Below, one piece after another: positions 58,268 through 64,000 of a DNA stretch of 64,000 bases. The stretch's first letter is position 1; every line of letters starts with the position of its first letter. Position numbers and translations under genes: made by a program. The DNA lies in assembly GCF_003255815.1 (NCBI RefSeq), contig NC_037682.1:41352474-41416473 (forward strand), written 5' to 3'. Under the pieces are notes generated by a model. That model was given only the letters and a program-made list of their open reading frames with translations, had not been told where the DNA came from and did no database searches. This DNA is from Theropithecus gelada. Lineage: Eukaryota > Chordata > Mammalia > Primates > Cercopithecidae.

Positions 58268-58794
58268 GTGTGGTAAGCAGACTAGTGAATCCCCACACAT
58301 GTACACATCCTCAGCTCTGGAAACTGAATACGTTATCTTACGTAGCAAAGGGACTTTGAAGATTTGATTAGTTTAGGACATTGATTGAATTGGAGAGAAT
58401 CTTTAATTATATGGGTACTCCCAATTTTAACTACTGGATCTTCATTAGAAAGAGGCCTTTCCTGGTTGTATGAGGGAAATGTGGCTTTCAAGGGAAATGT
58501 GACTGTGGAAGAGTCAACAGAGAGATGCAATGTGGCTGGTTTGAGAGACAGGAAGTCAGCCATGAGCTTTGGAATGTGGGAAGTCCCCTAGAACCTGGAA
58601 AAAAACAAGGAAACAAATTCTCTCCTAGAGCATCCAGAAAATAATATAGCCCTTATAACACCTTGATTTTAGCCTAGTAAGATTTTTAAGACTTTAAACC
58701 TTCGAAACTGTAAAATAATATTTTTCGTTTGTTTGTTTCTTTTAAGTCATTCCATTTGTGGTAATTCTTTACAGTAGCAATAGTAACTAATACA
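58268..58794 (+). mobile_element. MLT1-type (MaLR) LTR
   Basis: Starts 'tggtaagcagactagtg', has 'aacaccttgattttagcc' and 'tttaagtcattccatttgtg', and ends 'aactaataca' (58785-58794). Complete but diverged. Frames at 58333-58563 and 58385-58591 are not genes. Confidence 0.75.
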
Positions 58795-58799
58795 GCTGG

Positions 58800-58920
58800 T
58801 GTAATTAAACTCTTTTACAGATGAAGAACTAAGTCACTGAAAGATTGAGTAACCTATTCCATATACAGTTAGTAAGCCGCAGAACTAGGATCATGTCTTC
58901 TATCTTTATGAGAAAGAAAA
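58800..58920 (-). repeat. MIR remnant, antisense
   Basis: 'cttttacagatgaagaacta' and 'agttagtaagccgcagaac' are the complement of the MIR core. Confidence 0.75.
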
Positions 58921-59596
58921 GGAGTAAGGCTCTATACCAAAATAGAGAACTCAAATTTGGCTTATATCTCTAAAAACTGCATTCAGCAACTAAAAAGTTT
59001 AAATAGTTCTGATCTAGATTCTGTAGTTCTAATTGTCAGGTATTGTAGGATGAAAATTAAGTATTAGTTTTCTGTCTTATAAGGAACATTTTTCTAAGCT
59101 ATTATGATACTACATAGGATAACAAGTACTTTAAAATTCATAGAATAAAGGGTACACTGCTTGTTAATTTATTGAGCTAAATGGGAACTAAGAGGCATAC
59201 AGCCTGAAAACCCACCATCCATTCTTGCTTTAGAAGAGATGTTGCTGTTTCAAGGTGCTCAAAGCTGTACAGAAGAAAAAAAAAAACGAAAAGAAAAACT
59301 AGAAACCGTCAACAAGGGGTACCTTCCCTGCAGCTTTTATTTATATGGCCTAACCAAACTGACAAATTGTATTATTGTGACAATCTGTTTTGGGTCATTT
59401 TTTTTTCAGCTTGCTTATTAATGACAAATATTAAGTTACTAGAAAACCAAATTCAATATTTTTCAAATGCCTAAAGATAAACTTCTGATTAAATTTTTTT
59501 ATTGCCACCAAAGATACAGTTGTTTTTTTTTCAACATGTAACACTTTCAGTACAGAAATTGCTTTTAGAAGTATTACAGGAGCATTGATTCTAAGG
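58921..59596. other. Unassigned stretch
   Basis: No gene or named repeat was recognised. Confidence 0.35.
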
Positions 59597-59606
59597 ATTC
59601 AGAATT

Positions 59607-59911
59607 GGTCAGGCATGGTGACTCACACCTGTAATCCCAGCACATTGGAAGGCTGAGGTGAGTGGATCACTTGAGGTTAGGGGTTTGAGACCAGCCTGGG
59701 CAATATAGTAAAATCCTGTCTCTGCCAAAAATATAAAAGATTTGTAATGCATGGTGACATGCACCTGTGGTCCCAGTTACTCAGGAGGCTGAGGTGAAAG
59801 GATCACTTGAGCCTGAGAGTTGGCGGTTGCAGTGAGCTGAGATCATGCCACTACACTCCAAACTGGGTGACAGAGTGAGGCTCATCTTAAAAAAAGAAGA
59901 AAAAGAAAAAA
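59607..59911 (+). mobile_element. Alu (AluJ/S grade)
   Basis: Both arms, an A-rich tail and flanking repeats gattcagaattg / aattcaaaattg (59596-59607 and about 59911-59922). Confidence 0.92.
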
Positions 59912-59922
59912 AATTCAAAATT

Positions 59923-60499
59923 GTTGACATTTTGTATTTTTTCCAATTAAATTGTGATAATTTAGTATTTTATAATGAAATTATAGATATAATGAAAGAT
60001 ATATTAATTCTGGAATTTTAATATGCAAATTTGTATGTTAGAGCTTAATTATAGATAATTGAAAATTTGTCAGTTTACATATAAACCTGTATTTTAAAAA
60101 TAAATGTCCAGGATCCCATTCTTAAGCTATGTGATCAATATGGTTCAGTTAAAGACAGGTTGGTAATAACCAGGTTTAATTCCAAATATTTTATCTATGA
60201 TAAAATATAGCTACCACAAGTGATTGGGAACTTTCTACAGAACAAATCATTGTAGTTTTGTGTGTCCATGAGTAAGTCAATTGGCAAGAAAACATAACTC
60301 TTAGGAAAAAAAAAAAAAAAATCAATGTTTGTACCATGAAACTCTAGGGAACCACATATTTCCCAGCAGAAGAGAAGAACAACATTTGTTTGACCTCTGT
60401 AGGATATTTTATGTTTTATGACAAAGACCAATGACTCTAGTTTTCTTTTTTTCCTTCAATATATTAGTATTGAAGAAATTGGTAAATAAATAAGACTAT
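59923..60499. other. Unassigned AT-rich stretch
   Basis: No gene or named repeat was recognised. An A-run lies at 60306-60320. Confidence 0.35.
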
Positions 60500-60512
60500 T
60501 AAAAGGATCTAC

Positions 60513-60810
60513 TTTTTTTTTTTTTTTTTTGAGATGGAGTCTCACTCTGTCGCCCAGGCTGGAGTGCAGTGGTGCAATGTCAGCTCACTGCAACCTCTGC
60601 CTCCTGAGTTCAAGCAATTCTCTGCCTCAGCCTCCCGAGTACCTGGGATTACAGGCCCCTGCCACCACGCCTGGCTAATTTTTTGTACTTTTAGTAGAGA
60701 CCGGCTTTCACCATCTTGACCAGGCTGGTCTTCAACTCCTGACCTTGTGATCCACCGGCCTTGGCCTCCCAAAGTGCTGGCATTACAGGCATGAGCCACT
60801 GAGCCTGGCC
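60513..60810 (-). mobile_element. Alu (AluS grade)
   Basis: A T-run, then the complement of a full-length Alu ending 'gagcctggcc'. Approximate TSD: aaaaggatctac at the left, aaaagatctatt at the right. Confidence 0.93.
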
Positions 60811-61059
60811 AAAAAAGATCTATTTTTAACAATTTTTTTGCAATCCAGTGTACAAGACACCTATTTAAGCAAAGAATTTCAAACGTATTAGAATTACTAT
60901 ACTATTCACGTAAGGTAAAAGAGTAGGACAAAAGAGGAAGTAAGCAGTTACCCTTTTGCAGAGTGAGGAGGAGAACAAAGTTTATAAAAAGGAAACCAGC
61001 AAGTTTTGAGTTATGGTATAAGACTTAGACAAAATACAATAGTAATAGTAGATGCTATG
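60811..61059. other. Unassigned stretch
   Basis: Nothing recognised. Confidence 0.3.
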
Positions 61060-61265
61060 AATCTTCTAATATGTACTAAGCAAATTATTTGCACAAGTTT
61101 TTCAATGTAATTTCATCACAACCTATGATGTAGATTTTGTTGTTATCTTTATATTGAAGAGGTGGCACTGAGATACCAAGAAATTCAGAATTTTGTCCAG
61201 AGACACATAGTTGGGAAGAAAAGGATGACATTTGATCCTTACCAAAGCCCTTGCTCCAAGCACCA
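61060..61265 (-). repeat. MIR remnant, antisense
   Basis: 'aatttcatcacaacctatg' and 'gaagaggtggcactgagata' are the complement of the MIR core. Confidence 0.6.
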
Positions 61266-61720
61266 TACTGTATTATTGCTCCTGTAAAGGGAGGGAAGGA
61301 CTTTCCTGGCAGAAGCCACATGTGTAAAAGCCAGAGGTATGAAACAGCATTGTGCTGCTGGAGAACTATTAATAATTCAGCATGCCTGGAGCAAAGGCTA
61401 TATTTCAGAAGTCGTAAGGTAAAAACTTTGATGGAATCAGTAGGAACAAGACAAAAGGGAATGGCACATGCTTTCGATGTGAAGGATGGAATGGAGAAAT
61501 ACAATACAGTAAGTCAGGTAATGAGACCTGACCACAATAGTGAACCACAATAATCAAGATGAGAGGATTCTAGTAGATTGAGTAAAGCAAAATAGTAAGT
61601 ACAAAAAGACAGGTGGTGCTTAGCAAGATCATGATGACAGACAGCAGACAGGATTTGGAAGTGGATTGGATATGGTGAATAAAGAACACAAGAATGACTC
61701 CCATTTTTATAAGTTATGCC
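61266..61720 (-). repeat. L2 remnant, antisense
   Basis: 'tgcctggagcaaaggctata', 'gaatggcacatgctttcg' and 'gatgagaggattctag' follow reversed L2. Frames at 61085-61504 (minus) and 61251-61553 (plus) fall within MIR/L2 sequence. Confidence 0.5.
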
Positions 61721-62082
61721 AACCTAGTAAATTCCAGTGCCACAAGCAAGGAAACAGGGAAGAAAGTAGCTATCCCAGAAGTTAGATTTCTCCATTCTCC
61801 TGTCTTGGGCAGTTTCACGTGCATCTTTTGACATGCTTATGCCTACTGAACCCTTGTAAAAGCAATAACTATTCTTCAGAAATGTATTCAAGACAGATAA
61901 GCCTCTCTCCATGAACCTTTTTGCGGCCTTAGAGCAATGGTTTCCCTTTTGCAGAAAAGAAAGAATCTCCCTTTATCCCCAATCTTTACAATGTCAGTGA
62001 AAAAAATCTAGTTTCATGGGTTTCCTTTTCAGCCTCTGGATCAGAAACTCCAGCAAGTTGCTTTGAAAACACTTGGCATTTG
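61721..62082. other. Unassigned stretch
   Basis: Nothing recognised. Confidence 0.3.
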
Positions 62083-62109
62083 TGTGTGTGTGTGTGCGCG
62101 CGTGTGTGA
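62083..62109. repeat. (GT)n/(GC)n microsatellite
   Basis: GT units flanking a short GCGCGCG block. Confidence 0.95.
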
Positions 62110-62255
62110 GACATTCAAATTGTTTCATAGACATTATCTCACCAATATTCATTTCATCCCAGTGAGGTAGGCCAAAGAACAATATATTCTTATCTTTAAA
62201 GGGTAAAAAGAGGTTAAATGACTCATCTGAGTAGCTGGAAATAGCATCTCAGTCT
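62110..62255 (-). repeat. MIR remnant, antisense
   Basis: 'agacattatctcaccaatat', 'cagtgaggtaggcc' and 'aaagaggttaaatgactcat' are the complement of the MIR core. Confidence 0.65.
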
Positions 62256-63029
62256 CCAGGATCACCTCCGTGTATAAAAGCAACTGCCACATGACTTCAT
62301 AAAGGAGTATAAGTTAAAGGTTATTGATGTTTCACAAGACTTGTGTTGTTGGAGTCATCACTTACTGGTAAACAAAGATATCAGAAATGGAACATAAATT
62401 GAAGATTGTTTTTGAAGGTAGACAGTTTATTCTATGTTTTATAAGCTTTGCTCTGACCTATGAAATTCTGTAAATAAGATTCTGAAGGTAATTTTCAAAA
62501 TCAATGGAATATCCACAGCATGTGGACAGAAACATTTACTGTATTTAAAGTATTTTATGCGAATGTATCACCCTTATTGCTACTCGTCATTATTTGAAGT
62601 TGGAGCAGTATAAATTATATATAATATGTAATGATATTATATTATCCAGATATTTCTGCCATGCAAAAACGTCCTAAGAACTCATATTGTTTCTATAATT
62701 TTCATTATACCTTAGTAAAATCTTGAATGGGAAAGTATAGCCCCCATTCCTAATGAAAAACAAAAATCCACTATTTTGGGAAAAGCTGGCAAATGATCAC
62801 TTTTTCTTTCTCAAAATATCTTTTTAACATGGCATTTGAGATTCCACAATCACTTGATTTTCTTTCTGTACTTCTGAAGATTCATTCTTCGTATGTTTCC
62901 TTATTTCTTCTCAAATTACTAAATTCTAAGTCTTGAGATGTTCCAAGGCTTAGCCCTCATACCCATTCTATCTTCTGTGTACACTCAGTCCCTAAGTGAC
63001 CTCACTGAGTCTTTGTTCTCCCTTAGGCT
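62256..63029. other. Unassigned stretch
   Basis: No gene or named repeat was recognised. Confidence 0.35.
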
Positions 63030-63415
63030 CACTCCATTCTATCTATTCACACTGTGCCTGATTCTCATCAGGCACACTAGGAGCCTCTGCACTTACTTGC
63101 TGCTTCTGTCATTATTTTTGATAGACATTCACTATAATTATTTCCTTACCCCATTCAGGCCTTTCCTGTTCCTCAAGGTTAAACACTTTAAACTCCTCTT
63201 CCTACTCCCACAACCCAATACTCTTTTTTTGTCCTTTTTTTCTTTGAAGTTATTACTACTTAACATGCTAAACAGAGATTTTATATACCTTTGTTATATT
63301 CCATCTATCCACTGCAATATACAATTTGTGAAAGGAAGGACGTTGTTGTGTACTATGCCTTATGCATAAGACAGTATCTGACACATAGTCATCACTCAAT
63401 AAATATTAAATGAAT
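63030..63415 (+). repeat. L2 LINE 3' end
   Basis: 'catcaggcacactaggagcc' and 'ccattcaggcctttcctgtt' through to the end 'atcactcaataaatattaaa' and 'tgaatgaag', typical of an L2 3' end. A 143-codon frame (62938-63369) runs over it and is not a gene. Confidence 0.65.
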
Positions 63416-64000
63416 GAAGAAAAATTAGTTTTATGATTCACAGACTAAACCAAAATTTTATAATATATGTTAGTGAGAATTTAAGCAATCTTGTCAGAGA
63501 AAAATAATCACTACTTGTCACAGACCCATCAAAAATATTGTACCTATTCAATTTTACTAAATTAAACCATATCGAATTGCCAATAATTGGCTCATCTTGA
63601 ACTGTGAAAACATCTGCTTTATACAGGTCAACCTAAACGTAAAATGACACCCAGGGAAAAAATACACCGCAATCTAGATAAATACCCTATGAATAAAATT
63701 GTTATCTTTCTTCCTTAGTGATATTTGTTTTCTCGTTTGACTCCCTAGGCTTGTAAGTGTAATTCTCTAATTATGAAATCTGCAAACCAAATAGATACCT
63801 ATTACTTGTATCAAAAAAAAAAAAAATCCAGAAAACTGCCCATTTCTCAGAACACAACCCCATGTGACATAACCCTGCCTCTACCTGCAAGTTAAATGCG
63901 ATACTAAGTTGCCTAGCAGGGAAAAGTCTATCCCTGAACTCATATGTTTTCTCCTATCCTCAAGAAAAGATGATTAGTTAATAGGTTTCTTATTTGTATT
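63416..64000. other. Unassigned stretch to the window end
   Basis: AT-rich with an A-run at 63811-63824. No gene or named repeat was recognised. Confidence 0.35.

Noticed and set aside
60534..60832. Frames over the 60.5 kb Alu
   Set aside because: Standard Alu-derived translations, not genes.
62938..63369. 143-codon open frame rich in Leu/Phe
   Set aside because: It overlaps an L2 3' end. The hydrophobic look comes from T-rich sequence.

Overview
This is a mammalian, specifically primate, non-coding window. I find no host protein-coding exon, tRNA or small-RNA gene. It is AT-rich DNA densely filled with retroelements: L1, Alu, L2, MIR, MaLR/ERV LTRs and one DNA transposon. Two young Alu copies (15381-15683 on the minus strand, 26178-26478 on the plus strand) carry variants I associate with the AluY lineage of Old World monkeys (ggctcaagcc near the head, gatcyggccactgc in the right arm). 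I therefore infer a cercopithecid genome (macaque, baboon or relative), and intergenic or deep-intronic sequence. A single N at 44584 at the edge of a poly(A) tract indicates an assembled draft.

Layout. 1-5.6 kb: an old L1 fragment, a 5'-truncated L1 with a target-site duplication (TSD), an antisense L1, a short palindrome and two copies of an unexplained 70-bp sequence. 5.6-10 kb: a long unassigned stretch, then an ancient L1 split by an LTR and two Alus. 10-21 kb: L2 and LTR fragments, a twin-primed (5'-inverted) L1 with a perfect TSD and an AluY inside it, and a solo MST-type LTR with a 5-bp TSD. 21-44 kb: old antisense L1 pieces, a monkey-type AluY, several ERV LTRs, MIR/L2 relics, a Tigger-like transposon and long unassigned stretches.

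44.78-52.31 kb holds the main feature: a copy of an ERV-W (HERV-W/ERV17-like) gammaretrovirus-like element. It begins at R, runs through U5, a tRNA-Trp-type primer-binding site, a long leader, gag, pro-pol and env, and ends at the R region of a 3' LTR followed by poly(A). It lacks U3 at the left and U5 at the right. That is the structure of a reverse-transcribed mRNA inserted by L1 machinery, not of a provirus. Gag, pol and env are all broken, and the RNase H and integrase part of pol is missing.

52.3-64 kb: a three-level nest (ancient L1, then MLT1 LTR, then L1 tail), more MIR/L2, two LTRs and two Alus. Nothing here works as a gene set. The elements record successive insertions. No previously undescribed biological system was found; the most informative signals are the ERV-W copy with its internal deletion, the palindrome and duplicated segment near 3.4-5.2 kb, and the insertion archaeology.
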